From Eleginops maclovinus (lineage: Eukaryota; Chordata; Actinopteri; Perciformes; Eleginopidae): DNA of 64,000 nt. The DNA lies in the NCBI RefSeq assembly GCF_036324505.1, contig NC_086358.1, positions 4,845,268-4,909,267 of the forward strand, in the 5' to 3' direction. Below the pieces are notes generated by a model. That model did no database searches, was not told the DNA's origin, and worked only from the letters and a program-made list of their open reading frames with translations. Both the position numbers and the translations under genes were made by a program. Of this stretch, positions 27,192-42,293 are shown piece by piece (positions within the stretch are counted from its first letter, which is position 1; every line of letters begins with the position of its first letter).

Positions 27192-30149
27192 TTATCTTCT
27201 TTAAATGATGTACGTGTGTAAATGTTTCCCAGATGAGAAAACGGCTTAGTGTTACAATGAATAAAAAATACATTTGAATTTGTATTTATATTTAATGTTC
27301 CTTTACTTTACTGTGCTTATTTGCTTTAAGTGCTGTCATGTCAGTTGAGTCTTCGGTAGTTTATTATGTAATTTAGCAGGGATGTAATGCATGTTTTGGC
27401 ATTGTTTTGGGGTTTTTCCGTGTGTTACATTTCTCTGTATGTTCTTTTTAATATGGAAAACATAATCAAGACAATGGGAGAAAAAACCTAGATAAATATC
27501 TACATTTGTAATTTTTGGGAATCATTATGATGATTTATTTGGGAGCTCAAACCAACAACGCAGCAAAGATGTGTCTGCATGAAAGCCAAACCTCATAGTC
27601 TGTTTGCCTAGCTGAACCTGTCCAAAAGCTGACAACAGTGAACATGCACCCCATAAAATATATGAACATTGTTCCTACTGATGTCCCTTTACATTAAAAC
27701 TGAAACTCGCTCCCTCTCTCATTGGTCCAGCCCCCCCCCCCCCTTCACAACAAAACACACTGGACAAAGGAGACCAAAGCCGGTCTGCAGCCTACAGATA
27801 GCTTATAAATTGTGTGCATGGAGGAAAAACGAGACCTTCATCTATACAGTAGAATTAATTGACACATATATAATTCAAATCAAATAACGCCAAAGCAGAG
27901 CAGATTTATCACGTCTGTAATTAGATAATCGTTACCCTCTTTTCCTATTTACATAGCAGCCTGCATACCAAAGCCCTGTGCTCTCCAATGGGCTGCAGCC
28001 ACCACGTGTCCACGCACACGCACACACGTATACAACCATCAAAATTCTTGCTATATTCTGCAGACCTCCACAATACGATCCAAATCGATATTTGACTCTC
28101 CCAAATGTGCCCTGCAACCAGAAAGGCAACAATGAATTATCATAGAGGCCACATTACAAAAAATAAACCTTTGTGAAGTTTCAAAACTCATAAGATGGTG
28201 TTCAAGATCTCTCAAAATGCATATTATTCGTGCAGCTTCAGTATGAATATGTTTATTGTTACTAATTAATAGGCTATACGCACACATGTTCTGCATCAAC
28301 AACAGGCAGTTCGGATCCAAAAACGACCATTAGGCTACTTTATATCACACCAACAGGTTAGCAGTGATATTACAAAGGTACTATTCACAGAATAGTGAAT
28401 AAAAACGGTGCATTGTGTTTTTAGGATTTTGCATCTATATAACTTTGAGATGTGGTCTCACTTTTCTGCTCAGAATATATTAAAACAGTGCCAGAATATG
28501 TCCATTTGTCTATATGTTCCTATGCCCACAAAGTAGCCTAATTATAAATAAATTATACACATTTATTTTTTATTTTTACTTAGTTTCCCCTGTTTTCTCC
28601 CCCAGCAGTGTTGCCCTCAGCACTAATGACAGAAGGACAATAAAGAATCCAGCTCACAAAAGGAGTCCGGCACTTAAAACAGAAATCTGCATTTAATTTA
28701 TTTAGTGACAAGGAAAAGCCTTTTATAGCTTGATTTTTATTGGTTCTTTTTCACTTAAAAGGTGGGGGTTGGGTGTGCGTGTGTGGATCAGTGTGTGTGT
28801 GTGTGTAGCGAGAGAGAGAAAGCATAACACACACACACACACACCCCAAGCTTCTCTGGTCCGTGTGCCAGCGCAAGCTACCCTATACGGCGGGGGGTGG
28901 GGGGTGGGGGATAATTAATGCGGATTGACTGATTGCTCTTGAAACAGACCGGTCCTACGCGTGGATTGTCCTCAAGCAATGAAGCGTTCCTGACTGACAC
29001 TTTCCACCTTCCCTTCTTCGCTTCCTTCTTCCTCTTTTTTTTTTTTTTTTTTTCAAGCCTCACACTACACCGGTGTGCAGATCTCTTCCTCCCCGGCGAG
29101 AAGCCACACATCCCGGCCAGCCCTTAGCACCTACTCCCCCTCTCTGTTGGATGTCGAATTTGTGCGCAAATGTGCCAACATTGGAACATGTAATGATAAA
29201 TATTCAAAAGAAGTAAGCATACAAGCAATGTGTATATTCTATGTTCATGTGATGATGCTTTTTCTGCCACAAATTCACATAATAAGTGTGTGTTTGAGCA
29301 ATGAGAGTAAGAAGTAAAACAGATTTAAAGGTTCTCCTTTCTTGCTTTACACTCTAGACTTGTGTGCAGGAGTTGTCCTCCCCGGCGAGGAGCCACACAT
29401 CCCAACCAGTCCTTTACCACCTTTCCCCCTCTCTTGGATGTCGATTGTATGCGTAAATGTGCCAAAATCATTAATTTTACAAGTAACGTATACTTTCTTT
29501 TCGAATGTGGATGCCATTCACAAACTCACAATAAGTGTGTGTTTGAGTAGTGAGATAAAGAAGTGAAACAGGTTTGATGTAGACATCCCTCCAATGGACG
29601 CTGTAGCACAAAAGTAAGACCATGAAATGTTTTTCCTCTACTGCTGCACACATTGTGAGCGTTCAGATCCCAAAACTCAGGAAATATGTATGAACATATG
29701 ACATTGACTGGAACTCTGGATGTAAATCGGAATTGTTCATAAATTAAACCGTTAACAAACAAAGTTATAAATAAAGATTTCGACCCATTGCTGCAATAGC
29801 ATCGATGACTTTATGGCCAATCCATGCCAGATGACCAAACAAAAAAATCTATTTTCAGATTTTGATGCTTTGGTGTCCACTTACAAGCTCTAACGCCCCC
29901 CCCCCCCCTTTTTTTTGTTGCTCATTCTAACATGCATCATTTCAGTGTTGCTTGGTGTTTCTCATGTCTCCCTAAACAATGCGAATATGCTATTTTCAGC
30001 GCATTAAAACATGTCCAAAGTGTGTGTTAAACCGGGTGCTATACCCTCCCCTGCACAGCCCCCCCCCCCTCCACATTAATTGAATAAACTTTTGAACGTC
30101 TACATTGGACCACATAAAGAAAAGGCATAATTCACAGTCAACGGGAAAC

Positions 30150-30420
30150 ACATTGCGAGGCTGGTTTTAAATTAGGTCCAAATGGAGAGCTGTCTCCACG
30201 GGAGGCCCTCCATGCAGGGCAGCCATCCCTATTCTCGCCAGATATTTCTGATAGCCCTTTAATGATACGCATTTCCAAACGGGGGCCGTTCACCAGGGAG
30301 ACGCCCCGGCTATCTAAAGGTGGTGAAGAACCCTGAGAGACAATGGTGTCATATTAGAAAAAGCATGCGTAATGCATCGCTGGAAAACAAGACTGTTCTG
30401 TGCGCAATTGCCATGCAACA
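30150..30420. promoter_or_regulatory. Candidate conserved non-coding element
   Basis: This is repeat-free sequence of balanced composition with CTCCACGGGAGG, CCTTTAATGATACGC and GCATGCGTAATGCATCG. It overlaps the start of a 188-codon frame (30,320-30,886) whose last part is a CA repeat. I find no domain in that frame. Confidence 0.25.
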
Positions 30421-30776
30421 GCGACGAGTACAACCTCTTTTTCCTTTACTTTGGTGGCCATATTTCAACAATGGCACCCAAGACGAAGAAGGAGAAGACA
30501 TGATGGAGTCAGAAGTTGACTGGACACAAAAACAACATGACCTTTTCTTCTCTGTGTGCACAGGACAGATGCTGCTATTTCTGATCATCCTGACAGATAT
30601 GCTGGAGAGGAGCTCAGCCCTCACGACGGGTCATGAAATGCTTGGCATGAAAAATAAAGACTTTCTTCTCCAAGAACGTTTTAAAATACTTGACATTTTT
30701 CCGATCATGATAGTGCAGGAAGAAGAAGATATTGATGGTGGTGGGGGGAATAGCTCGGGCTCCAAATTAGTGGCTG

Positions 30777-30778
<2 letters not shown>

Positions 30779-30836
<58 letters not shown>
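30779..30836. repeat. (CA)n microsatellite
   Basis: A perfect CA run. It artificially extends an open frame that starts at 30,320. Confidence 0.97.
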
Positions 30837-30841
<5 letters not shown>

Positions 30842-32131
30842 GTATATCCGGTTGTAACCACCACCAGGCTTGTGTGGTGGAGATGAAAGCACCAGCATCT
30901 ATTTATGGGCCATCAAAACATGCAGGTGGAGGCTTTAATTATCATTTGAACATCTATAGCCATAGCGTGTTGACAATGAACGCTTAGGAGTGTGCATTCA
31001 GACAGGGAGGGGAATTGAATCGCATGTTGATATAATACAAGCAAATAATGGGATTAAATATATCGTGTGTCTGACATGTGACAGCCACGTCATTTTGTGT
31101 TTTGTCCTTCCTATGAAGCCCATTATAGATATGTCTTTGTTTTATTCTAAGCAGGGCAATACCAGCCTTAATTATGTGTTGTTTCATGGGAAAAAACCCC
31201 CAAAAGTTTTGAGTGTGTTTGGGCCAAGGGATCAACAGGTCAGCTGGCTTTCTGTAATCCATCACTCAGACAATTGATTATTTCGCAACAGTTTTTGTAT
31301 GACTCAGTGTCCTTACGAGAACTAGCAATGGAAACTTTCAACTTACAACATTCCCCCTTTGCTTAACGATGTTGGTCACCGTTTTTATTGATGAAGGATT
31401 ACACCTACACTCAAATTACATCTGGATCATCTCTCCAAAGAAAACTCTTCCGACAACAATTTAATTTGGAGGCTGCTTACCCAAAGCAACAGCGGATGAT
31501 CACAAGAGCCAGAAACATTTGGGACTACAACCAACAAGTTAAACTACAAATTATGAATGAAAGCAGTCATGGGTCCAATACCAAGCATGATCCAGAATGG
31601 CACTTATTAATATGCTGTCATACACTATGATACATACAGCTACAAATGATACCATTTAGTTTTTATTTGCTGTATATTTTGTGCTGCTTCTGGGTCATTT
31701 ACTCATTGTGTGTGTTATCCTTAAAATAAGAACTCACAATAAGTGTGGGTTTGAGCATTGAGACTAAGAAGTAAAGCAGCTTTTTATGTATGACTGGACA
31801 CTGTAACAGCATTACGTCTTTTTCTTTTCTGCAGCCACAATGTGTACATTGATATTAAAAAAATAATCAGGAAACGCTTTTGGTCTTAAATCTAGGATGT
31901 AAATCAGAGTTGTTCATAAATTAGACTGTAAGATGTTGACCTAGAACTGCAAAAGCAATGTCAATGTTAATAATGATGCGTGGTGGGGATTTTGTAACAG
32001 ACTCCCCTCTCCATTATTTGAATCTCGAGGTATTGGTCCTCAAATGAGTCAGAAATCGGAAAACGTGACCTGAAAAAGACGTGTGTGTTATCTCGGATGG
32101 ATGGCTTTATGGCCAACTGTGTTGCCAAAAG

Positions 32132-32197
<66 letters not shown>

Positions 32198-32316
32198 ACT
32201 GGAGTATACAGTGTTACCGTGTAACTTAATATAACACAAGTAAGCCTGACAAACTATAACACCCAACTGTGGAGCCGATCAACTAAAGGAACTACACTCT
32301 ACATGGTTCAATCACC

Positions 32317-32398
<82 letters not shown>
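32132..32398. repeat. Two (TG)n microsatellites
   Basis: TG runs at 32,132-32,195 and 32,320-32,398, in the same orientation, with about 125 bp of unique sequence between them. Confidence 0.97.
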
Positions 32399-32400
<2 letters not shown>

Positions 32401-33929
32401 ATGCCCCCCTCGAGAGGCCCAACTGATAAACCATCTCACATTAATTCAGCGATCAAGAAATAGGTCGAAATTCGCTCAGTAAGATGCATCCATCCATTAT
32501 TGTAAGTTAACATTTAAAATAGATATTAAAATAAATGCTTCAAACAGAGCTCGTGCAGTCTTTACACATTCTGAAGTTGTTGGGAACATTGACAACAGAT
32601 TACGCAAACGTTTTTGGAGCTAAATAAATGGCCCAAATTGCATTATCAACTCTATATGTAAATACGCAAATAAATAAATAAACATGTTTTGTTTTTTTTG
32701 GACCAAATGTGGTCCTTTTAGCCACTTAATAAAAAATACGCCTGGCTTTTAAAAATCTCTTGAGGGCTTTTCCCCCACCAACCATTTGTAAACTACAAGA
32801 TAGTCGTAATTTCGTGAAAATACATATATTTGTAAGTCTTATATCTGAGTTAATAGCACTGACAAACGATTAGGCATAGTATAAAATGCAACACCTACCT
32901 AGAAAACGACCGTCTCCAAATACTTGTATTTAAGGATACAAATTGGAAAACGCACAACCTAATAAAAGAGTCTTTTTTTCTCACAAAAACTTCAACTCGA
33001 GAAAAAAAACCCCGTCTCTAATAGTTCTTTATCCAAAACGCATTCACATGTATGGCCTTAAATAGCGCGCTCCGCTTCCTTTAGCTCTCTGCTGAATTTG
33101 TCCACCGAGGGGTTTTCCCAACTACAAGCTCCGGATCCTGTGGATGTGATTCTCTCTCGGTGAGGCTGTGTAATAGCGAATTTATGTCTGGATGACGCGT
33201 CCTCTCTCTCCCACAATGGAGCTGGAGCGCTGACATTAAACAGAAAATTGATGGAGAGAGACTCTCTCTCTTTCCCATGCACTCCCTGTCTAGGAGAGGA
33301 GAAGGGAGCTTTCTTGCATTTTTCCTACTTCTTTTTTTAACAGGGGAGGGGGCATCATCAATGAGTTACACACCAGGAATACACCCATTTCCATCCAGAG
33401 CAACAAATATACAGTCTACGAGTTTAGACACACACATTTACGCATCACAACACACACATTAGCCTCTAACCTGTGTTGTTTGTGATTGTGTTGATGGAAT
33501 ATGTGCATATAGGACAAAAGGAGGCCCATCACTACTTCCCTATGCATCTTTCTGGACAAACGGCCCCCTCTTACAACACGTTATCAAAGCTTTTTTGCTA
33601 ATCATGTTCCTGTGCACCATGTATGTAACCGAGATGTTTTGGAAGGCAGGCCATGCTCGTTATTTATTAGCGTAATGGTTAAGAGTCTGCATGAATCAGC
33701 ACTCCTCTGGAAATCCAACTGATATTTTTGCAAAATGATATCTTTAATAACCACCTTATGGTCACATTTTACCAACCTTTTTTTAAAGTTCGCCCTCACT
33801 GCCTTGTATTTAAACTGCCTTCCCGAGTTTCAGGGGTATTTAGTTGGGAGGATGACTGCGCGAGCAAACACAGCCAATGCACACACGGGTTCAATTGTGT
33901 GAAGAGCACCATAAACATTTAGCACAGGC

Positions 33930-34620
<691 letters not shown>

Positions 34621-35699
34621 CAAACGAGGAACAGGTTTCTTTCAATTTATTTCAATTCGGGGGGAATTTCACCCATCTACAGCTTATATTGGAATACCTG
34701 CTGTAATTAGACTGTAGGAGCTGACTTCACTCTATATACACGAGCTGCTGACGTACAAGCTAGTTCTTTAATTTGCAAATGATGCCTATTAAGTTCTTAA
34801 TCAAGTGAGGAATGACACAGTGGAAAACGTCAAATATATCTTATGTAGACCTTCTACAAAATATTAGCGTAAGGTGGACAATTACAGTTATTTTTTGATA
34901 ATAAAGACACAATGTCGAGAATAAATGGTAAAAAAAAACTCAGTATATGTGCTAGTAATTTAATATATTCTATCATGTTTAACATTTATTCATTTCACAT
35001 TTCAAATATATACTTAGAATGAATAATACATGAAAAATCTTTACTCTCGAATTTATTTTTCTTATAGCTAATCTCAACCTATTTGTGGCCATTTCAAATT
35101 AACTCTGGATTTTTTTACAATTATTTATGGGCTTGATAACCTATTCTTACACATCCTTTAATTTGCACATTTAAACGTTGCTTTATAAATGCTAAAGTTA
35201 GTTGTTGTTTGTCATATAAAGCAAACTCAAATCACACCTTCTCGGAAGTCATAAATTATTTATATTCCTGATTTGATTTTCTAACAAAACAGCAAATAAA
35301 TTATTACAGTGTTTGCTGAATATGGTTTAAAAAATGTCTTCAGTCAACTCTAAATGTTTTATATTTTGGGGGTCAGTGGAATGAACAGCCTGAAAACATT
35401 AAACACTTCACAGCTCAATCCAAGTAGTATATTATGACTTTTCCAAACCATCGCTGCACTCATCGCAGCGCTGGAAAATAGAAACTATTCTGAAGACCAA
35501 AAGCAACAATACATCCATAAATCCTTCCAGTATGGTTTTGGCTTTGCCTTTGAAAGGATTTATGGGAAGGGGAAGTGGGAGAGTCACGGCAGACCCCACC
35601 CACTCAGGAACGTGACCTTTATTTGTCTCTGCAATGGCCTACTGTTGCATTGTGGGTTCAGAAGTTAGTGTATATAATTAAAGCCTATTTCACATTTTC

Positions 35700-37510
35700 A
35701 ATATAGTCACACTGTCAAAGGGGGGTTTCATCTTTGCTTTCATTTTGATTCTGTTTTATCTTTTATGGAGACAACATTTTGGGAACGCTGCAAGGTCCTA
35801 CTGCCCAAATTCTGATTCTTATCTCACTATACTCGGCATTATATTGTCGTTAAAATACTACCGTTTGGATTTTACAAGAAGTTAGAGAAACTCTTAAATG
35901 CAATTTTACAGAATAGCAACATTTCTTGGTGGAAAAAACAAACATCTGAGTGAGGGATTTAAGGTTAAGGATTCAGTTTTTCTCTCATTATACTTAAGTT
36001 ACATTGTTCTTAAAATACTGCCTGTTGGGTTTTTGAAGCACTTGTACATGCTATATTTTATGGAATTGCAAAACTGCCGGAAAGATACATCTGAGTTTCA
36101 GGAAAACGGGTAATTTTATACAAAATGTTCAATGAAAAACAATTGGGAATTGCTGTAAGTAAGGTCAGACGTCCTACTGTGCTACTGTAGATTCTGGATT
36201 ATCCGACTATACTGTGCATTATACCCTCGTTAAAATACTCGCTATTATTCTATTACTCCCTAGTAAACTTTCACATGCAACTTTACACAACATCCAATCA
36301 AAAGAAAAACCGGAGACAACATTGGAGGAAATGATGTGTGTGTAACATCCCCATTGCCCTTATTTTGATTCTGACTTATCAAAGGTTTTATTCTCAATTC
36401 AACACTTTTGGATTATTTAAGCATTAGGAAACTTTTACTTGCACTTTAAGAGAATTGCAAAACTGTTTTGTGCCGATTTCTACGTAAATAAATAATAAAA
36501 ATCGAGGTAAATCAAGTGTTTTTCACCAATTGCCTCCTAACCATACCAACCAATAATAAAACCACAGTCCTTCGAAACAAACACAGCCTCTTTATACCAT
36601 CTTGTAAAAGCCTCATGACCATAACTTTTCCTGAAGAATATTCACCCTGTTCCCCTCTTCAGCACATTTTCTGCTTCTGTGGTAGGAATGTACAGATTTA
36701 TGGGGAATATTCAATGTTTTGTCACTTTTAAACATCTCTTTTCTGCTCTATTTTTCACAGAACGGCTTCGTCAAAAAGGGAAATTCTTCAGGAAACCGTT
36801 GTTTACGTCCTAGTAGGCATAGTTGTGATGCCTGAAGTTCTCCTCTTGCAAACAAAGTTTCAGCTGTTAGAGAAACGCTCTGGCCTCAGACTGAACCGTT
36901 ACATAAAGGCCATCCATACACTCACTCATCCATCTATTTCAGCTCTGATAAAGGACAATTCTGCTGAACCATTGCCTGAAGCCTGAAATGCGACTCTTCC
37001 CTCCTCGACCCCCAAACAACGCCAGCTTACAGCCAAACCCCCACCCGGTCCGGACCCTCTCTGCTCTCCACTCTGCTAGTGTTGGGTAAACACACACACT
37101 TCGATGAGATACTATCTGAGGTGTCAGGTGCTTTTCACTCCTGGAATCCTTCACATAACCCCCTTTCACTTCTCCACCACAACCTCGAAATTATCTGAAC
37201 TTCACCCTAAGGATATGTGAGAGAGGGTATGTCTGAATCAGGCATTAAACAGACTTTACCCTGCCATCAAACTAAAGTACAAAGTCTGAGCAATGTCTGA
37301 ATGAACCCTTGTAAAAAACTAGAGGAGCGATGGTAGTTCTGAGCGAGGTAGCGGATTGATGACGTTGCCATCATGACTGGTGTGAAATTGGAAGAAAAAA
37401 AACATCTGAGGGTCAAAAAGAAGCTTCATTTTATACAAAAACGTCAATTAGAAAGTCTAAATGGCGTCAAAGATTACTGGAGTTGCTGTTAGTAAGGTGC
37501 GACACCGATT
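35700..37510 (+). repeat. Degenerate tandem/interspersed ~160-220 bp repeat
   Basis: TTAAAATACT anchors occur at about 35,850, 36,010 and 36,230, each preceded by an ACTATAC..GCATTATA-type word. A related fragment at 36,367 has TTCTGACTTATC. A further block at 37,390-37,500 matches 36,110-36,175 (TTTTATACAAAA, GTTGCTGTTAGTAAGGT). The open frames in it are chance. Confidence 0.7.
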
Positions 37511-38101
37511 CATGTCCGACAAATTCAATAAATGGTTGTTTATGAAGCTACTTGACTGCCATGTCCTTTTGCATTGACTGGCTTCCTGCAAATCACTCCT
37601 TGTCTAAACCAAAGTAAGTGAGAAAGCTTCTTAATGGGTCGATCTCCATGTGTTTCTTGTGAGGAAGACAATCTGACAATCCCAGGATCTTAATCTCCAG
37701 ATATTGTCCAGAGGTTATATGATAAAATGACTGTAGTTGTACATCAAATATGTAGGACTAGTTAGGACAAAGTAATGGCATCGAGGCATCTTGAGAAGTT
37801 GTTTGTCACACCGCACGTCATTATGCAGTAAACAGCTTAACGCAGGAAACATCTGTAATATTCATTACTGAACACAGCAGCTGCAGAAAAGACAATACCC
37901 GTCCTTGTGTATGTTTTTTCCGACAAGATTTAAAGCCGATCATGATGTCGTGCACATATGGCCATATTGATAAACGCTGACAAATGTTTGAGATTTACTC
38001 TGTGGATGTGATGCTTCTGATTCGCCGTGGTGTAATACAGTTGCTCGCTCTTAACCCCGTTCAGAGCCCGCTGCACCTGTGTGTGTATGTACTCCCCGTG
38101 G

Positions 38102-38102
<1 letters not shown>

Positions 38103-38160
<58 letters not shown>

Positions 38161-38168
38161 CGTGCGTG
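38103..38168. repeat. (TG)n microsatellite
   Basis: A TG run ending in GCG-TGCG variants. Confidence 0.97.
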
Positions 38169-39429
38169 ACACAGCTGCAATAGGTTAAGAATCAGACGTT
38201 AAACCTGTTTCTGGTTCCAATTTGAGGCCAGCTCCTCGTTGGCAAATGGAAAACACTTCAAGGTGCCACCGGACCTGAAGACGGTGCCTGTTTCTGCACT
38301 TTACGTGGTCATGTGATTTTTGGAGAAAGGAGGTTGTTTGCCCCAAAGGCAAGTGCACTCACACACGCTCACACACACCAATGCACTGCTTGAAGTTTAT
38401 AGAGGCCCAGTGACCCCATAGGTGAGCATAGCTACATAACTGAGGCAGCCACTAAAGGGTGAGCTCAGGGAGCAAAGCATCCTGGGATGTGACTTCTTGC
38501 CAGGGCACTAAATTCTTTCATCTTTGCTCTCATATTGTAATGCATATCAGTCATAAAGAGTGTTACATCATCGCGCACACAGTGGGGCCTTTATCTCAAA
38601 TCTGCCATGTAGGTTTTCATGTTGTGAGTTATGGCGTGTGTGCATATTCTACGAAGCCACATTAAAACACGATGTCTGAAGCGACAAACAGAGACATCTC
38701 TTAAACGTCATGCCAGCCCATTCACCCCTCCATGCCATCGTCCATCCCTCCTCTTCTATCTCAGCTTTTTTATTGCAGCTGCTAATGCAGCAGCCAGAAC
38801 TGAAACAAAGCTAGCTTTGTGCCCCCCCTCCCCTCTGCTCCACGCTGTCTGCTGACGCTTTTGCTTGTTCTCCATGTCACCCCCTAGCCCTTGTTCCCCT
38901 TCCAATATTTCACTAAAACTTCTTTTCTTCCTTTTATAATTTTTCTCCTCACATCTGCAGCAGCAGCGTCACGCGGCCTGGCCCAAACTGGAGAGTCATG
39001 TGATCTGTTGCCGGGGAGAAGAAAAGGGAAGTGTGTGTCAGAACCTCGTTTCAGGCCCAGCAGGAAGGTCAGAGGTCAACTCAACTCTGATCCAATCAGT
39101 TCAGGCCGCACAAAAGACCCGACTCACTTTTACTCCGTACGGCTTCCCCTCTTGTCTATAACGCTATCTTTCTTTTCTTCTTCGCTTTCTGGCCTCTGCT
39201 CCGACCACAAAAGCCTGTGGCTGCCTGCGATTACAGATGCAAAGATGTGGTTAATAAAACTAAACATCACCAGAATATCAGGCGCCTCACCACTACAAGG
39301 CCCAGAGCTGGACATGGACTGTTTGAGGAATCAGCATAACTCCCTGTACGTCCCGCTGAGAAAATCTAAAAGAGCAGGAAGTTCATGCCTTTCGAGTGTG
39401 AAATCAGAAAAGGAAAAAAGTACACTCGT

Positions 39430-39485
39430 AAATTCACTTCTTAAATTCTTTTCACTGCGGGACAAATAAAGGATTTCTGATACAC
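39430..39485 (+). mobile_element. LINE tail remnant
   Basis: CTGCGGGACAAATAAAGGAT followed by TTCTGAT matches the terminal consensus of fish LINE 3' ends; a similar remnant is at about 1,545-1,580. Nothing 5' of it is recognisable. Confidence 0.5.
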
Positions 39486-40044
39486 TCGGACAACATAGGA
39501 CACGTCTACAGATTGAAAGCCAGGCTGTTCTCATACTGTTGAACCTACAAAAAGTCAGGCACTATAATTTGATTACAGTCTACGTAACGATGTGCCAGGA
39601 TAGGAGGCCGCCATTCGTGTGCCATATGTAACCAGAAGGTCTAAAGTAACACCACTTGGGTATGCATTATAACCAAAATCCAAACACTTTTTTACCTAAT
39701 CAAGAAGTCAGTTTTGTCATTTAAATTGCCAAAACATAAACATTTGAACCCCAACCACAATCTGTTTCTATACCTAACCACAAAGTTATTTCCTGCAAGG
39801 TCTGGATCACACATTCGGCAGCACATTTGTAAGAAAACGCAAAGGAAAAAAAACGAAATTACAAACACTGGTGAGGATAGGATCAACAGGAACTCCAGGG
39901 TATCAACTCGAATGTTTTTATGGTTAGAGATAAAAAAAAAACACAAAGGCACTAAATGGTAGCACTTCCAGATCTAGATCACCATTAAAACCAAATCAAC
40001 CAAAGAGGAAAAACCTGGAAAAATCCTCAACATGGAAAATTTAA

Positions 40045-40430
40045 GGCAGACTTTTATGCTTTTTAGGTTTCCCTTTCCTGTTGTGTGAAATAAAGATTTT
40101 GGTGCATGTAAATGGTCTGCAAACGCTACATTTCAAAGTTCCTTCCAGAGGGAGTTTGTTTCTGTAACATCGTGAAATCACTATGCAACTAGCGCTCCAA
40201 CATGTACGTGATAGGCTAAGGGGTGGGATCAATGACAACAGAGCCGGCCAGCTAACCAATCAGAGCAGACTGCGCACTGGTTTCAGACAGAGGGGGAAAA
40301 GAGGTGCTGCAGTACAGGCAGTATGAGAAAAATAAAGAGCTTTTTGAACATTAAAGCATGGAGACATGTCCCAGGAGAGACACTAAATACAAATACGAAA
40401 CCTGAAATGAGCAGAATAACGCCTCTCCAT
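40045..40430 (-). mobile_element. Second, inverted copy of the same MITE-like family
   Basis: Read on the minus strand, this segment carries the same landmarks in the same order as 2,925-3,225: GGGACATGTCTCCATGC, then CTTTAATGTTCAAAAAGC, then the GGTTAGCTGGCCGGCTCTG stretch. It extends about 100 bp further at its far end, so one copy is internally shorter or the two belong to different subfamilies. It lies in the intergenic interval. Confidence 0.8.
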
Positions 40431-41836
40431 TAAAACTCGACGTTATCATCCGTGGTATCAAGGTCAGCACATGTGACTGTAAACCGATGCTGCTACAGGT
40501 GTAGCATTAGGAAGTAAGGCCGCATTGTTCCCTGACAAAGCTCCCTCATCAGCCAGAGCCATCTTCCCCGACAACAATAGCTCTAGTGTACACCCTCCGT
40601 TGATCATGGGACTGAGCGAATAGCGGCGATACCAGGGGGGGCTGAGGAAAAAGTTCAGACGATTTCACTGAGCTGATGAAAGGGAACAAGGCTGTAAAAA
40701 TTGGATAGTTTTATGAGTTCATGGGTAGTATAATCATGTCCGATATCTCTTTTTAACCAAATGTGGTTCAAAGAGAGAATTAATTGCTCTTTGGTTACAA
40801 AACTCTCCCATCTGACACACACACTTTACTTCATTAAATGTACTGAGAAATAAAAAGGGTAAGAAATACTAGAACATGTATAATGTGCCGTATATATTCC
40901 CTGCACACTTAACCAGCTTTCTCCTGCAATATCATCCATAAAGACAGATATGTTTATGTGTCATGTTGTGGAGGACTTTACATGAAGCAGATGCATTAAA
41001 ACATCCATCTCACTTGGATGAATTTATCCCACCTCCTCCTCCTCTTCCCTTCACTCTCGCTCCTCTTCCCCCAGCCGGCTGTCGTCATCTCCAGCAACAA
41101 GTGGCCTCTTCCCCAGATGAATTTTTACATCCGTGGTAATGCAGTCTGCTCCTGACATCAAGCAATCGGGGGCGTTTCATTGATTGTGCTCAGGGGTGAC
41201 AGGTATACACGGGAGGAAGTGGGTTTATTGTTCACAAAAATATAACAAGTGCACGCTCACACTCGCACCTAAATACACAACGCAGCCACTTAAAAGCCTC
41301 CCATTTTTTCACCTCTTCTCCTCTTGATCAACCTGAGTGAGCGGGGCTGCTCAAATAAAATTTTAGTGCCGTGGTAATGTTGCGGAGCAGCATGGCGCCT
41401 CGGCTAATGGGGGATCACATCTACATCCCCCCACCATTCTTGCACCCAGCTCCATGCTAAACCGCAGCGTCTGTCATCATTTCGTACCGCACGGGATACA
41501 ACAGGCCTCACAAGTTCAAATGTCCGCACATAAAATGAAAATAGAGTTACAACAACGTGATATTTCTGGGTTATGGAGGGCATAAAGGAAGGTGGGAACA
41601 TGTCTTTTGTGGAGGGAAGGTTGGTCACGGTGGTTCTGTTTTTTTTTTAAATCCTACAGCAGGGTTTGATTTAATTTAGGAAGCATTCAATCAGGAGATA
41701 AGAAACATACAGCAATTAAAGCAGCTTTGCTCATCAATGTACAACTTCTATCAGTCCTTTTTTACTTCTAACATGACGCATATTAATGTTCTGCATAAAC
41801 TCAAAATGTTTTATCAAATCAGAAGCCTGCCAGCTA

Positions 41837-42293
<457 letters not shown>

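Larger units (their letters stand above)
29055..31960 (+). repeat. Three-copy local segmental repeat
   Basis: Copy A is at about 29,055-29,320, copy B at about 29,343-29,790 and copy C at about 31,728-31,960. A and B share CTCCCCGGCGAG(A/G)AGCCACACATCCC, GGATGTCGA and GTGTGTTTGAG. B and C share ACTCACAATAAGTGTG, GGATGTAAATC and GTTGTTCATAAATTA. C lacks the 5' part of the unit. Confidence 0.85.
34720..41800. other. Intergenic stretch without supported gene
   Basis: AT-rich DNA to 36.7 kb with the degenerate repeat, then mixed sequence, the inverted MITE copy and a repeat-free block at 41,030-41,420. The 192-codon frame at 38,891-39,469 (+) begins with a hydrophobic, signal-like run (FLPFIIFLLTSAAAA) but ends in a LINE tail and has no recognisable domain, so it is not called a gene. 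Confidence 0.55.

Noticed and set aside
30320..30886. 188-codon plus-strand frame
   Set aside because: The last quarter is a CA repeat and the unique part has no recognisable domain or splice context; chance frame.
33058..33282. Minus-strand frame starting MHGKERESLSINFLF
   Set aside because: Overlapping frames in both phases are open because of CT-rich composition; no domain or homologue recognised.
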